Assembly (NCBI RefSeq): GCF_023065955.2
Contig: NW_026622952.1
Location: forward strand, 34,731,813-34,795,812
DNA: 64,000 nt
Direction: 5' to 3'
Source: Ursus arctos
Lineage: Eukaryota > Chordata > Mammalia > Carnivora > Ursidae
Position 1 is the first letter of the stretch, and each line of letters begins with the position of its first letter. This document shows positions 12,800-29,905 of the stretch, piece after piece. A program made the translations under genes and the position numbers. The notes beneath the pieces were generated by a model, which saw only the letters and a list, made by a program, of their open reading frames with translations, was not told where the DNA came from and searched no databases.

Positions 12800-15700
12800 T
12801 TTCACCCCTCAGGCAACTACTCTGTCACCTGATCGCTTCCTAGGGCGGGTACAAGACTGAACATTTGTTTGGGGTTTTTTTTGGGGGGGTTCTTTTTGTA
12901 ACGCAACTGTCAACTCTTAAAGAGCTTTTATTTCACATCAGATTTTCAACATGTTAATTTGTAAAGTACCTTGAATGTAATTCTTGTATGTTTAAAAAAA
13001 GAAGAAAAAAATCCGATAACCAAAACGGAATAATCTGGTACACAGATGTCGTCCAGTACGTACGTATCGCCAGTAGGCTGTGTGTCCTACAGGTGGGATA
13101 AAGGCAGCGCCCAGTGTGCCGCCCGTGGAACCAGCCGTTGAGAAGTAACTCGGTTTAGCGGAAGGCGATCTTGGCTTTTCCTTCGTTGTCTCACGGGCAC
13201 ACCGTGAGGATGGCAGCAGCCCACGTGGTATCTTTGTACCAGGCGGCAGCTCTTTGAGTTTGAAGGCGAATGAGAGTCCAGCTCCACGTCCACTTGGAAC
13301 AGGTGTCACGCTCACCCTGTCACCTGTGTTGCTGCACTTGTTTCCTTAAAACGACTTCCTTTTTGTCCTTTTCTTTTAGTCTAAAGAAAACAGGACGCTG
13401 AGTGAGAATCTCAGGCCACAGGGGGCGGTGCTCCTAGCTACAGTGAAGACCTTGTGATTTGTCACAGAATGGGTAGGGAGAGGAAGGGAGAAAGCCAGGT
13501 ACCCTAGCCACACTCAGGTCAGCTCGTCAGGGAGCACCTGCTGCCTCCAGCACGACCGGGATTTGCGGACGCGTTCCAAGGAGGGCTTCTGGGCGTGCGG
13601 CTGAGCTGCCGTCCGCGGCATGAGGACGGAGCCCGGGACGAGACCGCGGCCGCCGGCCCTCTAAGGACACAGCGCCAGCCTTGCGGAGGGAAACGCATGA
13701 GCGCTCCTTTGGGGAAACAGGAATCTTGATTGAATCGAAGTTGCCAAAAATTTTTTTAGAAAACACTTTATTAAACAGATTTCTCACGTTCACTAGAAAT
13801 TATTTTGCAGCTCTCATTTTTCGGAGCTGCTCTCTGTAATTTGTGGTAAGGAGACCAAGAAAAGAGTGTGCCTGGGGAGACTATCAATTCGAAGTATAGG
13901 CCGAGGCATTTGTTTCAGAAAACAATTCCAGATGAACTCATGTAGAGAGAGGAACGGACTCAAGTGTCCTCCCCGCTCCCCAGCCCAGGCACGGCTTACA
14001 AGAAGGAAATCCGCCGTGTCGCTCTGACAGCATAAAGGCTTTTAAAATATCGAGTATTTATGCAATTTAAATCCTACTTATCATTCAGTCAGTTATAGTG
14101 GAAGAGGCAATTTCTGGTTAGCCATCTTCTGTAACAAACTAAATCCTTTTTTTTTTTTTTTAGAAATGCAAAAATCATCTTAAAGGAATGGACCCCTTAA
14201 AAAAAAAAAGATAAGTTCTATTTCTAAGATAGAATCCCCGGCAAGAATTTTTAGTTTCTTGAAAGTAATTATACATATTTTGGGAAGTTCATTTTATCAG
14301 AATCAGAATTCAAATGAAGCAATTTCTGAGCCTAGAACTTTAATTATTTTTTCCTCAGTTGTCCCACCACTTATGTCTAAATGTCTTTGAAGCTGTAACT
14401 GGATGTGACACGACTTTGAACAAAAACCAGCCTTGTGAATTGACTGCACACAGTCGTTCAAGGCCGCGCGGTTCGTTCTATCAGATGACTAAGGAGAACT
14501 AGAAAGAGAATACCGTTCACCCTTGTCAAGGTCAAAGTGAAAGGCAGAGGTTTATTTAATGTAGAGCTAGATGAAGGTCAGCTGCTTTCAGCTTCTCAGT
14601 CTGACCGCGAAAATGCTCATAGAATTATGTGTAGTTGTACCGTACGATTTTATTTTCTTCGTTTATTTATTTACGGTCTTATTTATGTTCTGTTTAATAT
14701 ATAGTTCGGTTCTGGCCATTTTTAAGTGTGTGACATAGAAGGGGCTATATTGGAATAGCTACACCTCTATAAATCTTCATCAGATCCACTGTTAACTTTT
14801 TGCAATACAAAAAGTTCCAGACAAGTGTAAAAGAATGAAATCTGTCTCAGGCTGGTAGTTAACAGTTGTGACCAAGACGCTTTTGGTTTTATTTTACAAA
14901 ATTTGCTCATTTCTAATATGAGAAACAAACTTATTTTAATATAATCCTTTTCCACACTTTAAAACTCAGCAGTAGTGTTATGTATTTACAGGCAGCTTTT
15001 AACAATTCTGTCGTATTTGTACTAACCCAAATGAGTCACAGCGACAAACCATTTTAATAACTTGATCACAAAACCATATGAACACTATGAATTTTAATAT
15101 TATAAATACTATTTTTAAAGGTAGAATTTATTCTGCACAGGGTAAAAAGAATGTAATATTTAGTTCTCAAGTTTGAATTATCAGTATGTTATTATAATTT
15201 TGTATATCAGATTCTAAGTTACAGGTACAAAAAAACCTATTGCTAGCCAAATGAACAAAGTTTAGCTGAATCTCTGTAGCATGCAAATCAAATTTAAGAT
15301 CTTTTTTTTTTGCTATTACTTTATCTATATTGTATTAAATATCAAAAGCTCAGGACTGAACTAAATATTTAATCAGGTTAAATTCTGAATATGTTTCTGT
15401 TTTAATTGTCTCGTCTATAAAAGTATGCAAATACATCACATAGATTAACTTTGGTTTCTGCACGTTTCCTGTGTTTGTGGGTGGAGAAAAGTTCAGTGAT
15501 TTTTGTTTTTTTTAAAAACAAAGATGCATATTGCCTCATACTTAATTTCGGTGTCGTTTACTATTCAGTCAATTTCCCTGATGGGTGCAAATAAGAGTTC
15601 ACTTGAGCCAGGTACCGAGCCAGTATCAAATGCATCATGAGGAACTTCCCAAGCCAGCCGTTCGCTGGAATGGTTCTTGGTTGGGCGATATGTATTGCTG

Positions 15701-16500
15701 ATAGAAAAAAACAGCATATTTTCATCATGCAAGTAAAAGAAGGGGTCTCCAAGGTGAACCCAGCCCCGGTCTTGTGCTCTGGTGGGGCAGTAGTCCCAGA
15801 GCTGCCCCACACCTGCCCTTGAACTGCAGCGCCCCCCTGTGGCTGCCCCGTGAATCTCCCCAAACAGCAGATCGCCACCCTCCACTCCCGCCCAGGTGAG
15901 GAAGGCATGAAGGAAGGTGGCTGGCTTTTGGAAAAGGCTCCATTGAGACACTGAGGTGTCTCATTACAAAGGAGGTGATGTGTCCCACGTCTCTCTCCTC
16001 TCAAGCTTTCAAAGAACCAGCGATTTTTCAGTCTAATCTAATGTCCATCTCAGTAAATATGCAGCAAGACTTTAGGTTCAATATAATAGGTGATCTTACA
16101 CACTTGAAAGCAGTAAATGATCGGCAGTAATATTCCCAGTTGCCAGAATAATCCATCTCTATGAATTAACACCTTCAGAGATATGTAAGCACTAATATAA
16201 TGTTTTATTTACCAGCTCTGTGCAATCACTGAATCTATTTTAAAATTGAGAAACCTCATTCACAGTAATGAGTATGATTACTATTAAGTCTTGAGTGGTT
16301 TGGTCTCAGAATAGAAGATAAAGGTGTTTTGCTGTCTTAGAAGGAAATTACAATTTAAGAAGCAAATAGCCACGGAGGGGGAAATGCATTTCAGAAAATT
16401 TAAAGCACAATGAATGGGTGGCTCTGAAGCAGGAAATCCTACCAAATCCAGAGAGGAGTAGGCATCTCTGGAAGAGTGGACGTCCCCGATGCTTTCTGGC

Positions 16501-21086
<4,586 letters not shown>

Positions 21087-21247
21087 GGGGCGCCTGGGTG
21101 GCTCAGTTGGTTGGGTGTCTGCCTTCGGCTCAAGTCATGATCCAAGGGTCCGGGATGGAGCCCCGCTCGGCTCCCTGCTCAGCGGGGAGTCTGCTTCTCC
21201 CTCTCCCGCTGCCCCTCCCCCTCACTCGCACGCGCGCGCCGCGCGCG

Positions 21248-21295
<48 letters not shown>

Positions 21296-21350
21296 CGCGC
21301 ACGCGCGCGCACGCGCGCTCTCTCTCTCTCTCTCTCTCTCTCAAATAAAT
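21087..21350 (+). mobile_element. Carnivora SINE with hugely expanded dinucleotide tail
   Basis: Head GGGGCGCCTGGGTGGCTCAG at 21087, body to about 21220, then (CG)n, (GT)n, (GC/AC)n and (CT)n up to 21342, then 'caaataaataa'. The CT-rich spacer that is normally short has grown into a compound microsatellite of about 120 bp. Confidence 0.95.
21250..21342. repeat. Compound microsatellite (GT)n(GC)n(TC)n
   Basis: From 21250 to about 21318 the strand alternates strictly between pyrimidine and purine (CG/TG/CA steps), followed by a (TC)n block to 21342. Confidence 0.97.
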
Positions 21351-21354
21351 AACT

Positions 21355-21560
21355 CATTTATTCTTTCAGCGTTTAGAACAATATTTTTGAGCACCTCCTC
21401 CCGGCCAGACTGCTGCGTGCTACAGACACGATTGAGACCAGGATGGATGCAGGCCCTGCCCCTGCCTCTGCCCCCCGGGGCTCACGGTCCTGTAGGAAAG
21501 GGCCACCAGGAAACAAGATCATTCAGAGAACTGCAGGCAGCAGGGCTGTGAGTGTTGGGG
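21355..21560 (-). repeat. L2 LINE fragment, antisense
   Basis: Carries the antisense L2 3' pattern 'attctttcagcgtttagaac..tttttgagcacctcctcccggcc' then 'ggggctcacggtcctgtagg', as in 'tattgagcacctactatgtgcc..ggagctcacagtctag'. Diverged. Confidence 0.45.
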
Positions 21561-23743
21561 CGGGGGAGACGGCAGTGCACCCAGTGCAGCATCCCTGGGA
21601 CTGGAAAGTGCAGAGCCCCTGCGCCCCAGCTCCCACCTCCGTGGGCCAGGGCGAGTGGGGGAGGGGGGATTAGCTACTCAGCCCGTGTTGCTCCCAGGGT
21701 GGGGGTGGGGATGGGGGTGAAATTCAGAAAACAAATAATACGTCCACACTGTTCAGTGTATGGAGGACTATGTTACCTCTGTCTCCGGAACATTCATCTA
21801 AAAACAAAAACCCCAGTTGACCGGAAGCCACACACGCGGGGAAAGCTCTCAGGAACCGAGGCTCCATCTCTCCTCCACCTCTCGGGGAGGAGTGCAAAGT
21901 TCTGGAAGAATTTTGGGACTGGGGTACTTCTGCGGCCATTGTCGGATGACGCATCTGTCCCCCGAAGTCAATCCAGCTGACCCGTTCGTGCAGCTGTGGA
22001 GCAGATCCAGATTGCAGGAGAGGCGCGGCCGCGTCGCATAGACCAGACGACCTTTCTTTCTGGCCTCGGGTTTATGCTTTTATGCTCAAGGTGAAGTCTG
22101 TGGCCGTAACCGAACCGTCTGCGCTGCGATGGGCCCACCCGAGCTCCGGCCCCTGCCGCCCGCCTCGCTTGTCCAGCCTTTCCTCCTGGCCCGGGGGCCG
22201 CCTTCGGACAAAGCAGTCCCCTCGAGGGCTCCTGGTTCAGCCTCACGTGTTCCTGTCCCTTCTCGTGCCGGCCCCGCGTGACAGCCGGCGTGCAAAGTCT
22301 GTTCTCAGGCAAGACCAGCCCAGGGAAGAAGACCGTGTGCTAAACGTGCGAACAGAGACGGTGCTACTGCGGGGCTGGCTGTTCCTGGGGAGGGACGCAG
22401 GCAAAGGTGTCTCGGGGTTGCTCCTGAGAGATAGAGGGTGGTGCACGGCAGCAGAGCGAGGGAGCCCCTAGAAGGCGAGGCTGGGTCGTGGGGCACAGTT
22501 ATGCAAGCTACATCATTTGGATTCTAGAATATGGATCATGAAGAGCCTTGGAAGGATTCTAAGCAAGAGTACGGTGTGATTGTTCCTGCATTTTAGCAAC
22601 CTATCTGCTGGCTCCGGTGGTGAGCTTCTCTGTACCATCTAAGACAGAAGCGGCAAGGACAAGCCCACCCGAGGTCAAACCGTAGCTTGGCTGCCGCTGA
22701 CCGCAGCAGGTGGCCCCTGGCGGGTGGCAAGCCTGCTGCAGGGGAAAGTGTGCAAGAAGAGAGATCGAAGAGAGATGGGGCGGCGGGGGGGTGGGCATAA
22801 CGTGTCTTTTGAGAGCATTAGAGTCTGAAGTCCGTGAAGAGACACAAATCCTGTGATCTCAAAATTACCCTAAAAAAACCCCTTAGGCACTGGAGAGAAA
22901 ACCCATCTCCCAGAGGGCCCAGCGTGCCGACCCCCCCCCAGCAACGGGCCATCATTAAATGTGGGGGGAGCACAAGAGGAAGTAGTTGGCTTCGTTTGGC
23001 ATCTTGGAGGAAAAATATCGTAAGACCCTTAGAATCAGCATTGCTGTGAGACAGGAGGGCACTGGGAACAGCTAACTGACAGACCTCAAACTCCCTGGGC
23101 ACCCGCCCCCAGGAAGCCCTCAGGTGTTTGATAAAGGGGAGAACCAGCCCTTCTCACAGGTGCTTAGCTTCCCTGTCGCTTTGACCTAAGAGGAGAGACA
23201 AAGGAGTTCCTCCTGCCAAACACAATGTTTTTGATCAAAAGAAAACCTATAATTTATTTTTTTAAATATTCCCTGTCCTGCTATATAGGGATTCTCACTA
23301 TTAATACAATGAGCTCACCAATAAAGATAAGACACCCTGTCATCTTCCCGGCAACCAGAGCACAATGCCTTGTGTTCAACAAATATTCATCTAATAAATG
23401 AACGAGGCGGATCCTTCTAAGTGATAATGAAGGTAAACACGGAATCCCCGCATGGTGACAGGTGCCCGTCCCACTGCCAGTCACCTTTTGCAATGCTGAT
23501 GACACAGCCTATCCTGGTGTATCTGAACATGACCAGTGGTAGAAAATGTTGCCCACACATCATGAGTTAGCAAACAAGAGGGTCCTATTCCGGAAGCACG
23601 TCAAGAGGGACATATTCTAGGTTTGGGAGAATGACAGAAGGGCTGAAGGTGGGGTCTTAAAGGTGGAAGCTTTTTCTTTCCCTCATTTTCATTATTTTTG
23701 TTTTTCTAAATATTCTACAACCCCTGCAGGATTCTCAAAGGAA
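21561..23743. other. Intergenic; CpG-island-like stretch at 21,960-22,320
   Basis: No coding gene was recognised. CpG density between about 22,020 and 22,300 is high (about 28 CpG in 280 bp), much above the surrounding sequence. An L2/MIR-like antisense trace is seen near 22,520-22,640. The longest open frames here have no recognisable domain. Confidence 0.5.
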
Positions 23744-23760
23744 GAAAAATAAATGTTATA

Positions 23761-23941
23761 TATATATTTTAATTTTATTTGACAGAGAGAGACAGCACAA
23801 CCAGGGGGAGCAGCAGAAGGAGAGGGAGAAGCAGGCTTCCTGCTGAGCAGGGAGCCCGATGCGGGGCTCAATCCCAGGACCCCGGGATGATGACCTGAGC
23901 CGAAGGCAGATGCTTCACTGACTGAGCCACCCAGGTGCCCC
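23761..23941 (-). mobile_element. Carnivora SINE, reverse, exact 17-bp TSD
   Basis: Reverse-complement SINE: 'ttttaattttatttgacagag' tail through 'gactgagccacccaggtgcccc'. GAAAAATAAATGTTATA occurs exactly at 23744-23760 and 23942-23958, the target-site duplication. Confidence 0.96.
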
Positions 23942-24024
23942 GAAAAATAAATGTTATAAAAGGGAGGAAAAAGCCTCTGCTGGACTAAGCTTTTTTCCTC
24001 TTGTCAGATGGTAATGATAGGTAA

Positions 24025-24195
24025 CCGTCATCAAGTGGCTTCTACTTCCCGACACTGTTCTGAGCTCATTTCATCCCTTCGAGCACTGAGCGTGGGAGCC
24101 GCTAGCAACACACCCATTTTAGAGATGACGGAACTGAGACACACAGAGGCAAGCACCTTGCCCGCGGTCACAAGGTCGTTTACAGAGCTTTGCCT
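24025..24195 (-). repeat. MIR SINE, antisense
   Basis: Pattern 'gacactgttctgagctcatttcat..cccattttagagatgacggaactgagacacacagagg..cttgcccgcggtcacaagg' is the reverse of the mammalian-wide MIR core and 5' half. Confidence 0.75.
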
Positions 24196-24591
24196 AAAAT
24201 CCACCCCCCCCAGCACAGAGGTAGGCTGGGGCTGGGTCCCCCGCGTCTACACTACTGAGCAGCGTTGATCCAAGGAAGCCATGGGATTCAGAGCCACCCG
24301 AGGCACATATCCCAGCTTGACTTTTGGGTCCTGTCCCCAGGGGTGTGCTCATAAATATTTAGCAGCAGCTCTTGGGTCGTGGGAGCCCTGGTGTATAGCC
24401 TTTGCCAATTTCCGGCGTCGATACTCTTGCCGTGACCAATTCCAGGCCAGCAGTGTGAAGTCGCGGGAGGTGGAGCTGGGAGGAGAGGCGCTGTAGCTCC
24501 CCACTACATGGTAGTGTTACCAGATCGATATAACAGCCACAACCAACCTCGGGAGCACAGGTCATAACTGAGTTAAAATCATCAGGAAATG

Positions 24592-24756
24592 GAGGAGAGG
24601 GTGGGGGATTGGGATAGGCCGGTGATGGGTAGTAAGGAGGGCGCGTATTGCATGGTGCACTGGGTGTTAAACGCAAATAGTGAATCATGGAACATTGCAT
24701 CAAAAACTAAGGATATACTGTATGGTGACTAACATAATATAGTAAAAGTCATTTTA
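24592..24756 (+). mobile_element. 5'-truncated carnivore L1 insertion (165-bp 3' end)
   Basis: The text matches the carnivore L1 3' terminus ('ggtgatgggtagtaaggagg', 'gcactgggtgttaaacgcaa', 'gtatggtgactaacataat'). AAAATCATCAGGAAATG is duplicated exactly at 24575-24591 and 24757-24773, so this is a complete target-primed insertion severely truncated at its 5' end. Confidence 0.9.
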
Positions 24757-24773
24757 AAAATCATCAGGAAATG

Positions 24774-26213
24774 ATAATCCCGAATTAATAAATCCTTTTG
24801 TTTTTCAGATCATTTAAGTTTATATAACTCGATTTTAATGATGGCTGTGTTTAACAACCCGCTCCCAAAATGCCTGCAAAATTAACCCTCGGCTCGCTGG
24901 AGCCAGCACGAGACAGCTCCAGCACATTCCAGATAAGAATCACAGATCACATCACAGATCGGAATCTCTCGAGGGGGCTGGGGTCGCAGAATTCTGCAGA
25001 CTAACCATCTCCTGCAGGAATCCTCAAACATTCTGACGCGCAGCATGTGAGAACCAAGACCCTGGACTTTGCCACCAGGAGCTCAGGCCTGAGACCCCTC
25101 AGAACCATCCGCTGAGCCCCCAACCCCCACTGAAGCTCAGCCTCGGGGCTGCGGACAAGGTGGAAAGACCCTGGGTTTGGTCTAGACTTGGCGAATCCCC
25201 TTCCTTCTCCACCTACCTCTTGATTTCTGCTGTTCTGCTCAAGGCGACGTCCCCCTTATGCCTTTCTGGTCCAGTCTCCTCCCAAACAGCACCAGCTCTG
25301 TGACTCTCCCGCCTCCAGACATTTAAGACATTGATGGTTTTAAAAAAATTGTGTTAAAATTCAGAGCACTTATCAATTACATGATTGGTTTGATTTATAA
25401 TTGGCAGGCAATCGATTACCTGAGTGCCCCTGAAACTTTCACCAAAAAGAAAGAGCAGAAGAAAAAGGAAAAAGATCCAGCACTTGCCCATTGGAATTTT
25501 AAAAAAGGGGGGTGTGGGGAGGACATCAAAAACTGTAAAGAAAAACAGTTCCCTATGTCTCTTATGAACAAGTATAAACGATTTACCGCTCTGCAAGCTT
25601 GAGCGGGGGTCCCAGGGCCTGTACTTACAGCCAGTAGCTTCCGCCGATCTCCCGGGAGTCAGCACCAGAACGTGATTCCCACTGGCCTGACACGGCGTGC
25701 CCAGGACGTGCTGGGGGGCACCGAACGGAAGCACGTGGCAGGGCCGCGTCTCCAGGGGCCAGATTGGGGAGGAGGCGTGGCTCCTTCCCAGGGTCCTGCC
25801 TGCGGCTGCTCCAGTTCCCAGGCCAGAGTGGGGTGTCCGAATGTAAGTGCACCCCACGGCACATCGCCCACGCGTGCTCGCCCTGGTGGGTGAGCCACTC
25901 CGGCGTGCCCTCGGTCGGTGTCAGGCAATGGCACTTTGGGGAGGAAGTAGGGGAAACCCAGTCACTGGGAACCCATTCCTCCCATTCCAGCAGCCAGTTT
26001 TGAAAGCCCCTTTTCATCGCCGGGTGTGTGGAGCCGGAGTGTTTCTGAAAGCCCGGTTATCTGATGTTTCTGTCTTCCCAAGCCCCAGCTGAGACATTTG
26101 CAAGCCTGACGAGGACTCACGCTTCCAAAATCACGGGAGCTGTCCCTTCTGGACAGAGAAGGCAACATCCTGTCTTGCAGCTCCCATAGGACCGCCAGAC
26201 AGACCACACGGTA
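24774..26213. other. Intergenic, nothing recognised
   Basis: Unique sequence with several overlapping open frames in GC-rich parts (25,600-26,050). None shows a known domain or splice context. Confidence 0.5.
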
Positions 26214-26216
26214 GTA

Positions 26217-26350
26217 GTAATAACCAGTATTTATTGAGCACTCCCTGCTTGCCAGACTTCATCTGCGTTATCGTCCTTATCCTCCCAAGAACGCTGTGAG
26301 GTAGGAACTCTTATTACCTCCATTTAACAGATAAGGAATCTGAGGCTTCC
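26217..26350 (-). repeat. MIR SINE, antisense
   Basis: Antisense MIR: 'tatttattgagcactccctgcttgccag', 'atcctcccaagaacgctgtgaggtagga', 'cctccatttaacagataaggaatctgagg'. Confidence 0.8.
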
Positions 26351-26619
26351 TTAAGCCAATTAGCCCCCCGGACAGAGAGCGGAGAGGGAAGCCCAAACCC
26401 ACCTAAAACCGAAGCCCCGGCCTTGCTCATTTTAATACCGTAAAAAGCCATCTCTGCGCAGTGTCCTGACTGCCTCTCCACTTGGTCCGGAGGCTTGGCG
26501 GGTTCCCTGCACTCACAGAGCGCCGTGCCTCCTCCTCGAACCGGAGTCAGGCACCCAGGGCACCCCACCCTCTGCCTGGGCTGGGAAGGTAGAAGATGCA
26601 ACAGGCCAAGGGGCTTCAC

Positions 26620-26638
26620 GGGGGGGGGGGGGGGGGGG
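26620..26638 (+). repeat. Homopolymer G tract (19 G)
   Basis: Nineteen consecutive G residues, a possible G-quadruplex and a typical site of sequencing length error. Confidence 0.95.
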
Positions 26639-27309
26639 ACGTGGGGCCTGTCCCGCCAGAGACACCGCCTCCCCCGACTGCACAAATAGAAACGGAAAGC
26701 CCTGTATCTCAGGATTAACGGGGCTCTTTTCTTCGCAAGTGCTCTCCAAGCGTTCATCCAGCCTCACCGCCCTCGCGGCTCAATTCCAGTTAGCAGGTGG
26801 GACGCCCTTGACCCCTACTCTTGGGGAGGTGAGTCTGGAGGCTCCCAACACCTCCGACACCGCAGCAGCTTCATTCCACAGGGGGGCTGAGGCCTGAAGC
26901 ACCCACCTGCCGGCTTGGGACCAGGGGCGAGTGGAGACCTGGCCTCCGCACTCAGATTCCGTGGCTCCCCCCACTCTCCCCCGCTGCTGGGTTCCGGAGG
27001 GAGTCCGCAGCCCCAGCTGTGCCCCAGCCCTCGGAGGACTTGTCCTTTCTCTGGGAGACCCAAGTCCTTGCAAATGTGAACCGAGCACCTGCCATGCATA
27101 GAAATCGTGCTAGGAGCAGGGGGAGGGGCCTAGCGGGGCGGGAGGGCGTGACCCCAGGTGGAGGTGACAGGAGCTAGGCAAGGCTGCGGTGGTGCCCGGT
27201 CTGGGACGGTCCCCAGCCCCTCTTCCCGCATCCTGACAAGCAGCCTGAGGGAGGATGAGGTGCACGGGGAATGACGGGAGGGGACGCTAGAAAGCAAGCC
27301 GGGTCACCG

Positions 27310-27497
27310 CCGTTCAGTTATTCAGCCAGTGTTTATTGAGCAGCTACTATGGCGGAGACGCGGTGCTTGGCCCTGACTAAGAAAGGCCCGGTCTTGGGGG
27401 CACCGGGGTGGCTCAGTCAGTTAAGTATCTGACTCGTGATCTCAGGGTCATGAGTTCAAGCCTCAAGTTGGGTTCCGTGCTGGACGTGGAGCCTACT

Positions 27498-27532
<35 letters not shown>

Positions 27533-27790
27533 ATAGTCTTGCTCTTCAAGTGAGGAGAGAGACAATACACAGGTGAAAAAAATGAGGGCAGAAGCCGGTG
27601 AGAGTCACAGAGGGTGGCCCAGGTGTCTGAGAAAGTGACGTGTGAGCCAGGAACGAACTGATGAGAGAGTCAACCAAACAAAGGCCTGGGGGGACCGTTC
27701 CAGGCAGAGGGAACAGGAGCATGAAGCTGGATGGGAATATGCTTGACGTGTTTCCAGAAGCAAGCTGAGGACGCTATGGCAGGAGACCTG
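27310..27790 (-). repeat. L2 LINE 3' region, antisense, interrupted by a SINE
   Basis: 'cagccagtgtttattgagcagctactatgg' starts an antisense L2 3' end; it resumes after the SINE with 'gacaatacacaggtgaaaa', 'ccgttccaggcagagggaacaggagc'. Confidence 0.55.
27396..27530 (+). mobile_element. Carnivora SINE ending in (GA)n
   Basis: 'gggggcaccggggtggctcagtcagttaagtatctgactcgtgatctcagggtca' is a diverged SINE head; the tail is an (AG)n run at about 27500-27529. Confidence 0.85.
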
Positions 27791-29685
27791 GGGGCGAGGT
27801 GAGGTGAGGCGAGGGGGGCAGGTGAGGCCACCACCGGCTGGCCCGAGGTTGCGTAGAGGGGGTAGGGTCCACGGTGACTTCTTCCCTTCCCTGCAGCCTG
27901 GAGCTGACGCGATCCGCTGTGTGTGTTAACGGATTACTTTGGCACCTGGAAAGGATGGCCAGACCCACACCAGCCTTAGCCCAGAGTCCCAAAATGAGGC
28001 AATTCTGGGAACAAAAGGTAAAATCCGGCTGCCTGGGTCCAGTTTGCCTGAGGTCATTGCGGGGGGCACCATTTACACAGAATGAGTGAGCTGTCGATTT
28101 TGTCCCCTCTCTTTAAACAAACAAAACAGGCTACGGAAAACTGAAGAGCTCTCAGTCCCGTGTTCAACAGGTGTTTACCGAGCCTGCCGCCAGCCACAGG
28201 CCCCGGCCCCGGCGGACGGCGGTGATCCCAGGCCGTCATGGTCCCTGTCCACACTTGCAGTCCAGTCCATTTTGGCTGGAAATACGAGTTCAGCGCCTAG
28301 ATGAAACCATCTACGGAAAAGCAATCAAATGAGTCAAGTACCGACAAGCAAATCCGTGTCTGGTTTTAAGCTTCGGGCAAGTGTGATCCCCGGCCTGGCA
28401 GGGTCACGACACTCAGACCTCACCAGGAAGGGGCTAGAAACCTCCACCACAAGGTGGGCAACCCCTGAGGTGGGGGAAGAAGAAGGCCCTTCTCAGGGCA
28501 GGTGGGCCTTGGGGGGGCCAGGGCAGGAAGAGTTCTGCCTTCATCAGGCCTGAACCCCCAAACTCAAGGAGTGTGAGCAGAGTGGAGGAGCTCGGGTCAC
28601 TTGCTTACAGACCTTTCCAGATCAGTGAGCCTTCCTGGGGACCCATCTTAGCAGCCGCTGGGTCCCCAAGACTTGAGAGCCAGCCTGGAGCGCTGGGGGA
28701 CGGGCAAGGTCCAGCTCAGGGCCCAGTCCGTACCGCCCAGCCCCCCGATCCCGGCTGAGCCCGGGCAGCCAGAGGGTCGGTGGGAGGGGAGCGGGTACCT
28801 AGGTCTCCCCACAAAAACACGCCGGCCGCTGCCAGCTACACGTGTCTTTCCCAACACAAGGCTCTTTGTTCTCCCTTCAGGCTGTTCCATTGTGGTGTCC
28901 CGGGCACAGTGTGCTTGCTAAGGGAGTCTCTCGTCAATCCCCGTGCAAAGGAAACCCTTGCAAGCCCGGGATAGTTTTTGTCATGGCCTTCTCCTTCATA
29001 AACTCCTTGTGATTGCAACCGCTTAAAAGCATAAAGTTGAACAAAAATTGGCCACACGAACGCTTCAGCGACGCTGGAGCTGAGAGTAACTTTTTTCCTC
29101 CCTTTTTCCTCCACTCCTCCGTTCTCAGCCGGCTGTTTGTGTCAGGGGCCGGTGCCACCATGAGACACGACGGCAGCGGGGGCTGGCAGCAAGGCCACTA
29201 CTCCCGGGGAAACCGGCGAAGTCCTGCTTTCCCTCTAAAGCCCCCAGCCCCTTCTGCGGCGGGCTTGCAGGTTTTCTAGGCCAGAGCCTGCTGCAGCCTT
29301 CCGTGCCCGGCAAAGCAAGAAAGCTATTGCTCCTCTTTACCCCAAACTCGGTCTTTGCGTATTTTGGCTCCGAAGCACAGAGATCGGTTTTCGGCAACAT
29401 GGTCTCTTCATACACCTGTTCACCGCTCGGAGGCTGCCAGCAAGAGCGGCTGGCTCCCCTGGCTCCCCTGGCTACACTGCACCCAGCCGTGGAACCTTCC
29501 AGAAGGCTGCCCCTTCCCAAAGGAGGCACCATTTCACTGGCAATATAAAGCACCTCTGAAAATCCCCACCGAATACTCCTAAAAAATGGTCTTACTTTGG
29601 AAACTTTACATAGATTCCCACCCACCCCCACCCAGAGAGTGAGACTTTTCCATGAAGCTAAGGTTTATTTAGAGGAAATGGAAGA
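27791..29685. other. Intergenic, GC-rich; L2 trace at 28,165-28,275
   Basis: A weak antisense L2-like 3' end occurs near 28,165 ('caacaggtgtttaccgagcctg'). A Kozak-like 'gccaccatgag' at 29,154-29,164 opens only a 39-codon frame. No gene was recognised. Confidence 0.45.
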
Positions 29686-29905
29686 GGGGCGCCTGGGTGG
29701 CTCAGTTGGTTAAGCGGCTGCCTTCAGCTCAGGTCCTTATCCCAGAGTCCTGGGTTCAAGTCCCACATTGGGCTCCCTGCTCCATGGGGAGCCTGCTTCT
29801 CCCCTTACTTGTGCTCTCTGTCTCTGACAATAAATAAAATAAATACAATCTTAAGAAATAAATTAATTAATTATTTAAATAAATAAATAAAATACAATAA
29901 AAAGA
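29686..29905 (+). mobile_element. Carnivora SINE with long (AAATA/AATT)n tail
   Basis: GGGGCGCCTGGGTGGCTCAG head at 29686, 'ggctgccttcagctcaggtc', 'cccacattgggctccctgct', then an irregular A/T tail to about 29905. Confidence 0.95.

Noticed and set aside
21087..21160. tRNA-like A and B box sequence
   Set aside because: Belongs to the tRNA-derived head of the Carnivora SINE, as at every other SINE copy; not a tRNA gene.
29154..29279. Kozak-like GCCACCATGAG followed by an open frame
   Set aside because: Only about 39 codons with no homology and no conserved context that I can see.
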